Source of the DNA: Pararhizobium capsulatum DSM 1112
GTDB lineage: Bacteria; Pseudomonadota; Alphaproteobacteria; Rhizobiales; Rhizobiaceae
Direction of reading: 5' to 3'
Length of the DNA: 64,000 nt
NCBI RefSeq assembly: GCF_030814475.1
Contig: NZ_JAUSVF010000001.1
Location: 2,067,001 to 2,131,000, forward strand
Positions within the stretch are counted from its first letter, which is position 1. The number at the start of each line of letters is the position of its first letter. The translations under genes were made by a program, and so were the position numbers. This document shows, piece after piece, positions 1 to 8,053 of this stretch. The notes beneath the pieces were generated by a model that made no database searches, was not told where the DNA came from, and saw nothing but the letters and a program-made list of their open reading frames with translations.

Positions 1-2
1 AG

Positions 3-287
3 ACGATCGACGCCTCGACGGCAAAGGATTTCGGCCTCGTCAACCGTATCGTGCCGAAGCAGTACCTGCAGCAGGTTGTCAACAAATACGCCGCCGTCAT
101 CGCCTCGAAGTCGCCGCAGGCGTTGAGGATCGGCAAGGAAGCCTTCCATCGTCAGGCGGAGATGGGGCTGGAGGAGGCCTATGCCTTTGTGACCAATGTG
201 ATGGTCGAGAACCTGTTGCTCGAGGATGCGCAGGAAGGGATAGGCGCGTTTCTGGGCAAGCGGATGCCGGAGTGGAAGGGCGTCTAG
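3..287 (+). CDS. Enoyl-CoA hydratase/isomerase (crotonase), C-terminal part
   Basis: Partial gene: the window opens inside the reading frame, which runs through to a TAG at 285-287. The visible 94 residues begin TIDASTAKDFGLVNRIVP, the usual crotonase stretch in which the substrate is released and the C-terminal helical trimerisation domain begins (family pattern: '..A...GLV..VVP'). Downstream are an 'IASKSPQALRIGKEAFHR' helix and a 'GKRMPEW' end typical of enoyl-CoA hydratases. The oxyanion-hole and catalytic Glu residues lie upstream of the window, so hydratase, isomerase and dehydratase activity cannot be separated. A role in fatty-acid or branched-chain acyl-CoA breakdown is inference from the family. 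A GTG at 51 is internal and is not the start. Confidence 0.85.
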   Translation, partial: TIDASTAKDFGLVNRIVPKQYLQQVVNKYAAVIASKSPQALRIGKEAFHRQAEMGLEEAYAFVTNVMVENLLLEDAQEGIGAFLGKRMPEWKGV

Positions 288-302
288 GGGCTTATTCGTT
301 AG

Positions 303-327
303 ACATGCTACGTCACGCGTAGTATGT
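303..327. promoter_or_regulatory. Inverted repeat, probable HigA operator
   Basis: ACATGCTACG (303-312), a 5-nt spacer and CGTAGTATGT (318-327) form a 10-bp inverted repeat with one mismatch. It ends 7 bp before the toxin ATG. HigA-type antitoxins bind such palindromes overlapping their own promoter, so this is the natural autoregulatory site. The repeat is seen directly; binding is inference. Confidence 0.6.
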
Positions 328-334
328 TTTGCGT

Positions 335-618
335 ATGATCAAGTCGATTGCCAACAGCGCGACCCGACAGCTTGTCCAGTCCGGAAAATCCAAGTTTTCC
401 GGACTGGACAAGCTGTCGATAAGGCGAAACGGCGTCTGGTGATGTTGCACAATGCGCGTTCGTTGGACGATTTGAGCCCGCTGAAGTCTGTCGGTCTACA
501 CAAGCTTTCGGGCGATCGTAAGGACCAACGGGCGCTGATCATCAACGGCCCGTGGCGTCTTTGTTTTCGGTTTGAAGGTGGCGATGCCTATGACGTGGAA
601 ATCATCGACTACCACTGA
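335..618 (+). pseudogene. higB: HigB/RelE-type toxin gene, frameshifted
   Basis: Reading from ATG 335 gives 'MIKSIANSATRQLVQSGKS', a HigB-like start, but the frame hits a TGA after 35 codons. The rest of a RelE/HigB toxin continues in another frame up to TGA 616-618 ('LKSVGLHKLSGDRK', 'NGPWRLCFRF', 'DAYDVEIIDYH'). The break lies at the right edge of a 54-bp perfect palindrome (365-418). Dropping the five bases AAGCT at 410-414 joins the two frames into a canonical 92-residue toxin that ends on the antitoxin start. HigB toxins are ribosome-dependent mRNA endonucleases, so the frameshift should inactivate this copy unless ribosomes slip. The partner higA overlaps by one base. A sequencing error cannot be excluded from the window alone. 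Confidence 0.8.
365..418. repeat. 54-bp perfect palindrome (24-bp arms, 6-nt loop)
   Basis: Arms 365-388 and 395-418 are exact reverse complements, separated by TCCAAG at 389-394. The left arm starts CGACAGCTTGTCCAG and the right arm ends CTGGACAAGCTGTCG. The palindrome sits wholly within the toxin coding region and its last bases coincide with the frameshift. There is no T-tract, so it is not a terminator. As RNA it would form a very stable hairpin in the toxin message. Confidence 0.95.
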
Positions 619-917
619 TGGAGAGAGCAATGTTTGAGGTTCATCCCGGCGCAATTCTGAAGGACGAACTCGAGACCCGTGAAATGACGGGAAACGCTTT
701 GGCCCTGGCGCTGCGTATCAATTCCGGTCGCGTGTCGGAAATCCTCAATGGCAAGCGCGCGATTTCTGCGGACACAGCATTGAGGTTGGGGCAGTTCTTC
801 GGAAACGACCCGCAGTTCTGGCTTGGCCTTCAGGCGACTTACGATCTCGCCGTTGCTTCGCGCGAGAATGGTGACCGTATCAAGATCGAGGTGTTGCCGG
901 CGAAATCGGCAGCTTAG
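618..917 (+). CDS. higA: HigA-family antitoxin, XRE-type HTH
   Basis: A 99-residue protein with the HigA signature start 'HPGAILKDELETREMT' and a helix-turn-helix covering about residues 25-60 ('ALALALRINSGRVSEILNGK'). It then has 'ALRLGQFFGNDPQFWLGLQ', the conserved 'PQFW' segment of HigA antitoxins. It should neutralise HigB and repress the operon through the upstream inverted repeat. ATG 618 overlaps the toxin TGA (coupled start). ATG 630, with GGAGAG just upstream, is an equally good alternative and gives 95 residues. The frame is intact although the toxin is broken, so it may survive as a repressor or as an antitoxin against HigB copies elsewhere. Its stop overlaps the stop of the convergent transporter gene by two bases. 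Confidence 0.9.
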   Translation: MERAMFEVHPGAILKDELETREMTGNALALALRINSGRVSEILNGKRAISADTALRLGQFFGNDPQFWLGLQATYDLAVASRENGDRIKIEVLPAKSAA

Positions 918-1750
918 GCCAGCTTCAACAACAACGCTCCCAAGGCAATCAAGCCGGCGGCAGCGATGCGGAAGGGGCTGACGCGCTCTTTCAGGAAGAC
1001 GATCGAAATCACCACGGCAAAGAGGATCGAGGTTTCGCGAAGCGCAGCTATTGTCGCAACGGGGGCCTTGGTCATGGCCCAGAGGGCGAGGCCGTAGGCA
1101 GCAAGCGATCCGCCACCGCCGATCAGGCCGCGCCACCATTGATGACGAACGTGGAAGATGACGGGTGCAACACCGCGTTTATAGAAGGCCCAGGCGAAAA
1201 GAAGCACCGGCGGCAACAGCGCCATCCACAGCGTGTACGATATCGGATTGCCGGCAAGGCGGGCGCCGATGCCGTCGACATAGGTGTAGCTTGCAATCAC
1301 CACGGCGTTGGCGAGTGCAAGCAGAATGGCATGCTTGCCGCCTTTCCTGGCTTCGAATGCAAGCGTCAGGACCCCGGTGGAGATTGTCAGGATACCAGCC
1401 AGTGCACCCGTCGAAAGCTGTTCCTTGAGGATGAAGCCGCTGGTGGAGGCCACGATCAACGGGGCAACGCCGCGCATCAGCGGATAGACGAGGCCGATGT
1501 CGCCCGCCCGATAGGCGGCTGCAACAAGCTGAAAATAGGTGAACTGGAACAGTGCGGAAACAAGCAGGAAAGGCCAGGCTTCCCTATCGGGAAACGCCAT
1601 GAAGGGGAGAAAGGGCAGGGCGACGACCGCTGCACCGAGTGCGATCATCGCAGCATCGAGCGATTTCTCCGAGCCGGCTTTGACCAATGCGTTCCAGGTA
1701 GCATGCAGGAGCGCACCGAGAAGAACGAGCGCAATGACGTCGGGAGCCAC
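914..1750 (-). CDS. EamA/DMT-family transporter
   Basis: Inner-membrane protein of about 278 residues with roughly ten hydrophobic helices arranged as two repeated five-helix EamA halves, the standard drug/metabolite transporter design. Recognisable pieces are 'LLGALLHATWNALVK' in the first helix, 'YPLMRGVAPLIVA' and 'FLKERVSPFRIAAAGLIALGALLL' at the end. I chose GTG 1748-1750, preceded by TTGAGG, because residues further upstream are charged and non-conserved. The substrate cannot be told from sequence; relatives export amino acids or other metabolites. The gene converges on higA, with the two stop codons overlapping. Confidence 0.8.
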   Translation of the reverse strand: MAPDVIALVLLGALLHATWNALVKAGSEKSLDAAMIALGAAVVALPFLPFMAFPDREAWPFLLVSALFQFTYFQLVAAAYRAGDIGLVYPLMRGVAPLIVASTSGFILKEQLSTGALAGILTISTGVLTLAFEARKGGKHAILLALANAVVIASYTYVDGIGARLAGNPISYTLWMALLPPVLLFAWAFYKRGVAPVIFHVRHQWWRGLIGGGGSLAAYGLALWAMTKAPVATIAALRETSILFAVVISIVFLKERVSPFRIAAAGLIALGALLLKLA

Positions 1751-1965
1751 AATGACCTCAAGGAAGGAAGAAAGATTTTTCCTGCTTCTGAAGCGGCCAA
1801 GGGGGTTTTGCAATCGTAATACGCGTTGCAGAAGAGAAAACGGCCAGATTTGCCGACATCGACGCCAAAAACTCCTGATAGCGCGTGCAACCAGCCCATT
1901 CCGCGCGGTTGACAGGCCGAAAGGCTGTTCCAACTATCCAGTCTGGAACAGGAGCGGCGAGAATC

Positions 1966-2394
1966 ATGAACCACGACAGCTATCCCGATTATTTCCTGAA
2001 GGAGATCCTCACGGAAACCAATACCATCGCCCTTGTCGGTGCTTCTCCCAATCCGGAGCGACCGAGTTACCGCGTCATGGCCTTCCTCTTGCGCAAGGGC
2101 TACACGGTTTATCCCGTCAATCCGGGGCAGGCGGGCAAGGAGATCCAGGGGCAAAAGGTGTACGCAAAGCTTGCCGACGTGCCTCGGCCGGTCGATATGG
2201 TCGATGTCTTCAGGGCGGCCGATCACCTTCTGGCTCTGGTCGATGAAGTGCTGGCGCTGCCCGAGCATCCCAAGGTGATCTGGGGGCAGCTTTCTGTGCG
2301 CGATGATCAGGCCGCAGCGAAGGCAGAGGCACAGGGCATCAAGGTGGTCATGGATCGCTGCCCCGCGATCGAATATCCGAGGCTTGTAGCCTAG
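1966..2394 (+). CDS. CoA-binding domain protein (YccU-like)
   Basis: A 142-residue cytoplasmic protein consisting of a single Rossmann-type CoA-binding domain: 'IALVGASPNPERPSYRVM' (nucleotide loop), 'GYTVYPVNPG', 'VDMVDVFR' and the closing 'VVMDRCPAIEYPRL'. This matches the stand-alone CoA_binding_2 family (YccU). It resembles the N-terminal domain of succinyl-CoA synthetase alpha but has no catalytic partner domain. The physiological role of the family is unknown. The start is ATG 1966, with AGGAG about 12 nt upstream. It is divergent from the EamA gene, with about 215 bp between them, and followed at about 130 bp by the sulfhydrylase gene, which has its own SD. Confidence 0.8.
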   Translation: MNHDSYPDYFLKEILTETNTIALVGASPNPERPSYRVMAFLLRKGYTVYPVNPGQAGKEIQGQKVYAKLADVPRPVDMVDVFRAADHLLALVDEVLALPEHPKVIWGQLSVRDDQAAAKAEAQGIKVVMDRCPAIEYPRLVA

Positions 2395-2523
2395 CGCCGA
2401 CGACATCCTAGAAATGACGCAACCGGAAAGTGCGCGATGCCGCACCATTTTGGAAAAACAATCTTTGACGGGTGGGGATTTGCTCTGGAATAGTGCCGCG
2501 ACTTTTCCAGGGAGGATATCTTG

Positions 2524-3804
2524 ATGAGCACGAAACCCGGCTTCAATACGCTTGCCATCCACGCGGGCGCGCAGCCAGACCCTACCACCGGCGCGCGGGC
2601 GACACCGATCTACCAGACCACCAGCTTCGTCTTTAACGATGCTGACCACGCGGCTTCGCTCTTCGGTCTGCAGGCCTTCGGCAATATCTATACGCGTATC
2701 ATGAACCCGACCCAGGCCGTGCTGGAAGAGCGCGTTGCAGCACTTGAGGGCGGCACCGCCGCGCTCGCCGTCGCATCTGGCCATGCAGCACAGCTTCTTA
2801 TCTTCCATACAATCATGAGCCCCGGTGATAACTTCATTGCCGCCAGGCAGCTCTATGGCGGCTCGGTCAACCAGTTCGGCAATTCCTTCAAATCCTTCGA
2901 CTGGCATGTGCGCTGGGCGGACGCCGCCGACACCTCGACTTTTGAAAGCCAGATCGATGACCGCACCAAGGCGATCTTCATCGAAAGCCTTGCCAACCCG
3001 GGCGGCACCTTCGTCGATATTGCCGCCATTGCCGAAGTCGCACGCCGACACGGCCTGCCACTGATCGTCGACAACACCATGGCGACACCCTACCTTGTCC
3101 GACCGATCGAACACGGTGCCGATATCGTCGTGCATTCGCTGACGAAGTTCATGGGCGGCCATGGCAATTCCATGGGCGGCGTGATCGTCGATGGCGGCAC
3201 GTTCGACTGGTCGAAGTCCGGAAAATATCCGCTGCTGTCGCAGCCACGGCCGGAATATGGCGGTGTTGTGTTGCATGCGACCTTCGGCAATTTCGCCTTT
3301 GCGATTGCCTGCCGCGTTCTGGGCCTGCGCGATTTCGGGCCGGCGATCTCGCCTTTCAACGCCTTCCTGATCCTGACCGGGATCGAAACGCTGCCGCTAC
3401 GCATGCAGCGCCACTGCGACAATGCGTTCGCCGTCGCAAGCTGGCTTGCGAAGCATGGCAAGGTTGCCTGGGTCAACTACGCGGGACTTGAGGGCGATGC
3501 CAACCACACCCTGCAGACCCGCTATTCTCCCAAGGGAGCCGGCGCCGTCTTCACGTTCGGGCTGAAGGACGGCTACGAGGCCGGCAAGCGTTTCGTCGAA
3601 GGGTTGGAGATGTTCTCCCACCTTGCCAACATAGGCGACACCCGTTCTCTCGTTATCCATCCGGCGTCCACGACCCATCGTCAGCTGACGGCTGAGCAGC
3701 AGACTGCCGCCGGTGCCGGGCCGGAAGTGGTTCGGCTTTCGGTCGGCATCGAGGACGTTGCCGACATCATTGCAGATCTGGAACAATCGCTGTCCAAGGC
3801 CTGA
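2524..3804 (+). CDS. metY: O-acetylhomoserine sulfhydrylase (Cys/Met metabolism PLP enzyme)
   Basis: A 426-residue fold-type I PLP enzyme. It starts 'PGFNTLAIHAGAQPDPTTGARATPIYQTTSF', the standard Cys/Met-metabolism start, has 'ALASGHAAQ'-type substrate-loop sequence, and the PLP lysine is K208 in 'HSLTKFMGGHGNSMGG'. Its length and the 'FNAFLILTGIETLPLRMQRH' block fit O-acetylhomoserine (thiol)-lyases, which join O-acetylhomoserine and sulfide or methanethiol to give homocysteine or methionine. Cystathionine gamma-synthases are about 40 residues shorter. The start is ATG 2524, with GGAGG 8 nt upstream; a TTG directly before it is less likely. A cupin gene follows in the same direction at 59 bp and may be co-transcribed. 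Confidence 0.88.
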   Translation: MSTKPGFNTLAIHAGAQPDPTTGARATPIYQTTSFVFNDADHAASLFGLQAFGNIYTRIMNPTQAVLEERVAALEGGTAALAVASGHAAQLLIFHTIMSPGDNFIAARQLYGGSVNQFGNSFKSFDWHVRWADAADTSTFESQIDDRTKAIFIESLANPGGTFVDIAAIAEVARRHGLPLIVDNTMATPYLVRPIEHGADIVVHSLTKFMGGHGNSMGGVIVDGGTFDWSKSGKYPLLSQPRPEYGGVVLHATFGNFAFAIACRVLGLRDFGPAISPFNAFLILTGIETLPLRMQRHCDNAFAVASWLAKHGKVAWVNYAGLEGDANHTLQTRYSPKGAGAVFTFGLKDGYEAGKRFVEGLEMFSHLANIGDTRSLVIHPASTTHRQLTAEQQTAAGAGPEVVRLSVGIEDVADIIADLEQSLSKA

Positions 3805-3863
3805 GTTCAGCATCATATCGCTCGACGGTTGTTCTCGACCGTCGAGCCTATTCTGGAGACACC

Positions 3864-4208
3864 ATGAGCAAGGCCCTGACATTCGACCTCTCGACCATCG
3901 AGCCGGAGATCGGCGCACCCGCAGCCGATCGCCTGATTTCCGGCGCGCCGGAATTCCGCACCTGGAACGTCGAGGAAGCCGATGGCGGCATCTATGCTGG
4001 CGTCTGGGAAGCGACGCCCGGCAAGTGGCAGATCGTCTATGACGAATGGGAGTATTTCCATGTTCTCTCCGGCCATTCGATCGTCACCGAAGACGAGGGG
4101 GTGCCCTTTCACCTGAAGCCCGGCGACACGATGATCCTCAGACCCGGATTCAAGGGAACCTGGGAAGTGATTGAAACGACTCGCAAGGATTACGTGATCA
4201 GGCTTTGA
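3864..4208 (+). CDS. Cupin-domain protein (DUF861-like)
   Basis: A 114-residue single cupin of the short family that includes ureidoglycolate-lyase-like and (S)-ureidoglycine-type cupins. Visible blocks are 'GGIYAGVWEATPGKWQIVYDEWEYFHVLSGHSIVTEDEG', whose E-x-F-H is the usual 'EfchvLeG' strand, and 'FHLKPGDTMILRPGFKGTWEV' for the second motif. Metal ligands are reduced relative to classical cupins, which is normal for this subfamily. The start is ATG 3864, with GGAGAC just upstream. It lies 59 bp after metY. A function in sulfur or amino-acid metabolism is only a guess from position. Confidence 0.8.
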   Translation: MSKALTFDLSTIEPEIGAPAADRLISGAPEFRTWNVEEADGGIYAGVWEATPGKWQIVYDEWEYFHVLSGHSIVTEDEGVPFHLKPGDTMILRPGFKGTWEVIETTRKDYVIRL

Positions 4209-4217
4209 CTTCTGCGA

Positions 4218-5477
4218 TCATCCCCACTGCAAATCCAACCGCTCCAATCCATGGAAATGGTAGCTGTCCTTGACCTGCGGCTCATCCTTCAGCCGCAGTC
4301 CGGGCAGTCGCTGGAACAGTATTGGAAGAGATTGGCGCAGTTCGAGCCGGGCCAATGGCGCGCCGATGCAGAAGTGCAGGCCTGCTCCGAAGGACAGATG
4401 GGCGCCTTCGTTGCGGTCCGGCCGGAAGGTGAGGGGATCGCTGAATTTCCCAGGATCGCCATTGGCGGCGGCGAGCAGCAGGCCGATCTTCTCGCCTTTT
4501 TTGAGGATTATGCCATCTTCCAGTTCGATATCGGACAGCGCGTAGCGCTGGAAGACATGGAGGGGGGCGGCAAAGCGCATCGTTTCTTCGATCGTTTTTT
4601 CCGTCGTCGCGTCGTCTGCAAAGACGATGGCGGGGTCGGAACCCGTTTTAAGAAGCGTGTTGACGGCATTGCCGACCTGATGCACGGTTGCCTCATGACC
4701 GGCGTTGAGAAGCAGGACCGCGGTGGAAACGAGTTCGTCGTCCGTTAGCCGCTCCCCATCCTTCTCGGTGACGATCATGTGTGTGAGCATGTCATCTGCC
4801 GGATTGTCGCGCTTCCAGTCGACGAGGCCCTTCAGATAATCGGCGAAATCGGCTGAGGCCTGATTGGCGTCGAGTTCCGTCTCGTAGCTGGGGTTGAACA
4901 TGTACATCTTCACCATGCGGTGAGACCAGTCCAGCAGCTTCGGCGCCATCTCGACCGGCACACCGAGCATGCGTGCAATTACGGTCACCGGCACGATCTC
5001 GGCGTAGTGTTTTAGAAGCTCGACCTCGCCATCCCTTTCGAAACCATCGATCAGGCTGTGGCAGAGAGCCTCGATATCCGGCTTCAACTGCTCGATCTGG
5101 CGCGAGACGAAGGCGCGATTGACCAACGTGCGAAGCCTGGTGTGCGCCGGGGGTTCAAGTTCCAGCAAGGAGTGCTCTTCAAGCCGGTCGAAATCTTTCA
5201 CGTGCGGTTTCGGCTGCGCCATGCCCAATTCCTCGCGGGTGGCGACGTGGAGAATCTGGCGGCCGAAACGCCGGTCGCGGAGAAAGCCGTTTACCCGGTC
5301 GTATCCCGCAAAATACCATTGTCCGCGCTCTTCCCAATAGAAGGCAGGACATTCCGCGTGAAATGCCGCGTAGGTCGGCAGGGGGTCTCGGTAGAAGGCA
5401 GGGTCGTTGACATTGAGGCTGACGTGGCGGCGTGCACTGTCGATTGCGGCGGGCATGGCTGTCTCTGTTCTGGTCAT
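4218..5477 (-). CDS. Cytochrome P450
   Basis: A soluble bacterial P450 of about 419 residues. The I-helix oxygen-activation motif is 'LLNAGHEATVHQ' (AGHEAT in place of AGxDT, common in this group). The K-helix ExxR is 'EETMRF' and the heme-binding loop is 'FGAGLHFCIGAPLARLE', with the axial cysteine at about residue 370. Other landmarks are 'HTRLRTLVNRAF' (C-helix WxxxR/HTRLR type) and 'DPLTFRPDR'. It resembles CYP107-like and related hydroxylases of small hydrophobic substrates; the substrate is unknown. I start at ATG 5475-5477 (MTRTETAM); an ATG seven codons later is possible. No ferredoxin or ferredoxin reductase gene is adjacent, so electrons must come from elsewhere. Confidence 0.92.
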   Translation of the reverse strand: MTRTETAMPAAIDSARRHVSLNVNDPAFYRDPLPTYAAFHAECPAFYWEERGQWYFAGYDRVNGFLRDRRFGRQILHVATREELGMAQPKPHVKDFDRLEEHSLLELEPPAHTRLRTLVNRAFVSRQIEQLKPDIEALCHSLIDGFERDGEVELLKHYAEIVPVTVIARMLGVPVEMAPKLLDWSHRMVKMYMFNPSYETELDANQASADFADYLKGLVDWKRDNPADDMLTHMIVTEKDGERLTDDELVSTAVLLLNAGHEATVHQVGNAVNTLLKTGSDPAIVFADDATTEKTIEETMRFAAPLHVFQRYALSDIELEDGIILKKGEKIGLLLAAANGDPGKFSDPLTFRPDRNEGAHLSFGAGLHFCIGAPLARLELRQSLPILFQRLPGLRLKDEPQVKDSYHFHGLERLDLQWG

Positions 5478-5627
5478 TGGTCTTGCCGGTTTAAGAGGTG
5501 GTGAGCAGGGCCGCAAGCCGCATTTATTTACACCTATTTGCCCTATTTTCGGCCAGGAGCAGTCGTCTCCCTTGTCATCCCACCACGCGCGTCTAAATTT
5601 CGGATCATGGAACGAGCGGGAGCAGCG

Positions 5628-6479
5628 ATGACGTCGCCGCATAAGAGCATATCAAGCGGGATTTTCTCCGCCCTCCGGGGAAGGCGTGTGTCACTGGCAG
5701 GCAGGGAGCCTTCCGGCGATCGTGGCGATACCGTCATAGCCTCCTACAACATCCACAAGTGCGTGGGTGTGGACAAGCGCTTCGATCCTGGCCGGATCAC
5801 CGAGGTCATCAGCGAGATCGATGCCGACATCATCGCCCTGCAGGAAGCTGACCAGCGCTTTGGCGAGCGGGCCGGTCTGCTCGACATGGAGCGGCTGCAC
5901 CGCGAGTGTCATCTGGTATCCGTGCCGATTTCCGCCTTTTCGCCCAAGGGGCACGGCTGGCATGGAAATGTCCTGCTCCTGCGCGAGGGCGCTGTCGCCA
6001 AGGTCCATCAGTTGAAACTGCCGGGTGTGGAGCCGCGCGGTGCGCTGGTTGTCGATCTGGATTTGAAGATCGGGCCGCTACGGATCATCGCTGCCCATTT
6101 CGGACTTCTGCGCCATTCGCGTGCACAGCAGGCTGCAGCTATTCTGCGGGCCATCAACGAGGCGGAAGACCGGCCGACGCTCCTCATTGGCGATCTCAAC
6201 GAATGGCGCATGGGGCGCCGCTCCGCGCTTGCTTCTCTCAGCCCGAAGTTCGATCACATCGCGACGGCGGTGCCGAGTTTTCCGTCTCGTTTCCCGGTTC
6301 TTGCATTGGACCGGGTCATGGGAAGCCCGCACAATCTGGTGACCGCGGTGGAGGTTCATAACACTCCGCTTGCACGCGTGGCCTCGGACCATCTCCCGAT
6401 CAAGGCCTTTATTGATCTGAAGCGCGCGCTCGGAGGTGAGGCAGTGACGGCCGAGGGCGCCTCGACCGGTCAGCCTTGA
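5628..6479 (+). CDS. Endonuclease/exonuclease/phosphatase (EEP) family protein
   Basis: A 283-residue protein of the EEP metal-dependent hydrolase fold. Motifs are 'ASYNIHKCVG' (strand 1, Asn metal site), 'DIIALQEADQR' (catalytic Glu), 'HFGLLRHSRAQQ', 'LLIGDLNEW' (Asp/Asn) and 'VASDHLPI' (terminal Asp-His). It is close to the proteins that accompany phospholipase D genes in rhizobia. The substrate could be nucleic acid or a phosphodiester of a lipid headgroup. ATG 5628 has GGGAG 8 nt upstream; an upstream ATG at 5607 is weaker. The next gene begins within or just after its stop, which indicates one operon with the phospholipase. Confidence 0.85.
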   Translation: MTSPHKSISSGIFSALRGRRVSLAGREPSGDRGDTVIASYNIHKCVGVDKRFDPGRITEVISEIDADIIALQEADQRFGERAGLLDMERLHRECHLVSVPISAFSPKGHGWHGNVLLLREGAVAKVHQLKLPGVEPRGALVVDLDLKIGPLRIIAAHFGLLRHSRAQQAAAILRAINEAEDRPTLLIGDLNEWRMGRRSALASLSPKFDHIATAVPSFPSRFPVLALDRVMGSPHNLVTAVEVHNTPLARVASDHLPIKAFIDLKRALGGEAVTAEGASTGQP

Positions 6480-6496
6480 GCGGAGCCATCGGGACA

Positions 6497-8053
6497 ATGC
6501 ATTCCCTCATTCTGTTCGCTGCGCTTCTTGCGGTCCTGCTGGGGCTCGGTGTTGCCTATGTGTACGGACGTTTTGGCCGTCATCTCCAGGGCGGCCCGGC
6601 GCATGCGTTGCCGCCGGGACGTGACGAAACGGAGATCGACCGGCTGGCGGTCTCCCTGCTTGACGAACATCGGGGACAAAACGGCATCACGCTGATTGCC
6701 GACAATATCGATGCCTTTGCTGCCCGTGTCGTCTCTGCGCGCCGCGCGGGACGCAGCCTCGATCTGCAATATTACTACTGGAAGAACGACTTGACCGGGA
6801 AACTCCTGACCCGCGAGATCATCGCGGCGGCCGATCGTGGCGTACGGGTCCGGCTGCTGCTCGACGATATCAATGCCGGCCTGCACGACAGGATGTGTCT
6901 TTCGCTGGATGCCCATGAGAATATCGAGGTCCGGCTTTTCAATCCGAGCCGGGCGCGTACAGACCGGCTGAGGCGCGGGTTGGAAATGATGCTGCGGCCG
7001 CTGAGTGCAACGCGGCGGATGCATAACAAGGCCTGGATTGCCGACGGTCATGTTGCGATTACCGGTGGACGAAACATAGGAGACGCTTATTTCGATGCCG
7101 ATGAGCAGGCGAACTTCCGCGATCTCGACGTGTGGATGCTGGGGCCGGTGGTCGACGAGGCAGCAGCGATGTTCGACCAATACTGGAACAGCCCCGTGGT
7201 CTTGCCGATCGGGGCCTTGCGCACGCCCCGACGCCACTATCTGCCCCAGCTTCGCTACAATCTGGAAACGCGATCGGTCACGCCAGCGGCGAAACATTAC
7301 CTCGATGAGGTGGAGCGCGACATGGCGGCGGGCGGCCTTTACGCCGGAGAACACGAGATTAGCTGGACGACAGGCGTCAGGCTCGTCTGCGATCCACCGG
7401 AAAAAGCTCACCTCCAGAAACGGCAGAACTGGATCATGCGTGAATTGCTGCCGGTACTGACGGCCGCCAAGCACGATATCAGGATCATCTCGCCTTATTT
7501 CATTCCCGGACAGCAAGGCACAGCCCGGATCGCCGAACTGGCATCCCGCAATGTTACGGTTTCCGTGCTGACCAACTCACTTGCCGCGACGGATGTGGCG
7601 GCCGTTCACGGGGCTTACGCGCCATACCGCAAGCCGCTCCTGCGCAGCGGCGTTACGCTGTTTGAATTGAAGGCCATCCATGCGCCGGGGGAGCGAAAGC
7701 GCATGTCGTTATTTGGTTCGCGCGGTGCGAGCCTGCATACCAAGGCATTTACGGTCGATGGCGAAACAGGCTTTGTCGGCTCGATGAACTTCGATCCGCG
7801 CTCGGCCTCGCTCAATACCGAAATGGGCATGCTGTTCACGCATCCCGCTTTGGTCGAAGGCGTGAATGCGCTTTTCGCCGAGGAGACGCGCGACATCAAC
7901 AGTTTCCGCCTCCAGCTTTCCGGCAGCCGGATTGAATGGTACGACCGCGAGGATGGTGAGCCGCGAAGGCTGAAACGCGAGCCGGAGGCCGGCTTCCTGC
8001 GACGCCTGATAGCAAGCGTCATTCGCATTTTGCCCATAGAATCCCAGCTTTGA
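6497..8053 (+). CDS. Phospholipase D / cardiolipin synthase-like protein
   Basis: A 518-residue protein with an N-terminal membrane helix ('LILFAALLAVLLGLGVAYVYG') and two PLD catalytic repeats. The HKD motifs are H176-K178-D183 ('HNKAWIADGHVAITGGRN') and H414-K416-D421 ('HTKAFTVDGETGFVGSMNFD'). This is the architecture of cardiolipin synthases and related phosphatidyl transferases at the cytoplasmic membrane. ClsA normally has two N-terminal helices, so the single helix leaves general phospholipase D activity open. The start is ATG 6497; a TTG at 6476 overlapping the previous stop would add seven residues. It is co-directional and almost contiguous with the EEP gene. Confidence 0.85.
   Translation: MHSLILFAALLAVLLGLGVAYVYGRFGRHLQGGPAHALPPGRDETEIDRLAVSLLDEHRGQNGITLIADNIDAFAARVVSARRAGRSLDLQYYYWKNDLTGKLLTREIIAAADRGVRVRLLLDDINAGLHDRMCLSLDAHENIEVRLFNPSRARTDRLRRGLEMMLRPLSATRRMHNKAWIADGHVAITGGRNIGDAYFDADEQANFRDLDVWMLGPVVDEAAAMFDQYWNSPVVLPIGALRTPRRHYLPQLRYNLETRSVTPAAKHYLDEVERDMAAGGLYAGEHEISWTTGVRLVCDPPEKAHLQKRQNWIMRELLPVLTAAKHDIRIISPYFIPGQQGTARIAELASRNVTVSVLTNSLAATDVAAVHGAYAPYRKPLLRSGVTLFELKAIHAPGERKRMSLFGSRGASLHTKAFTVDGETGFVGSMNFDPRSASLNTEMGMLFTHPALVEGVNALFAEETRDINSFRLQLSGSRIEWYDREDGEPRRLKREPEAGFLRRLIASVIRILPIESQL

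Noticed and set aside
1809..1830. TGCAA-N12-TTGCA dyad between the EamA and CoA-binding genes
   Set aside because: Only 5-bp arms and no regulator nearby; could easily be chance.
1645..3276. 543-codon minus-strand frame across the CoA-binding gene and metY
   Set aside because: Overlaps two well-supported plus-strand genes and the EamA start, with no domain recognisable.
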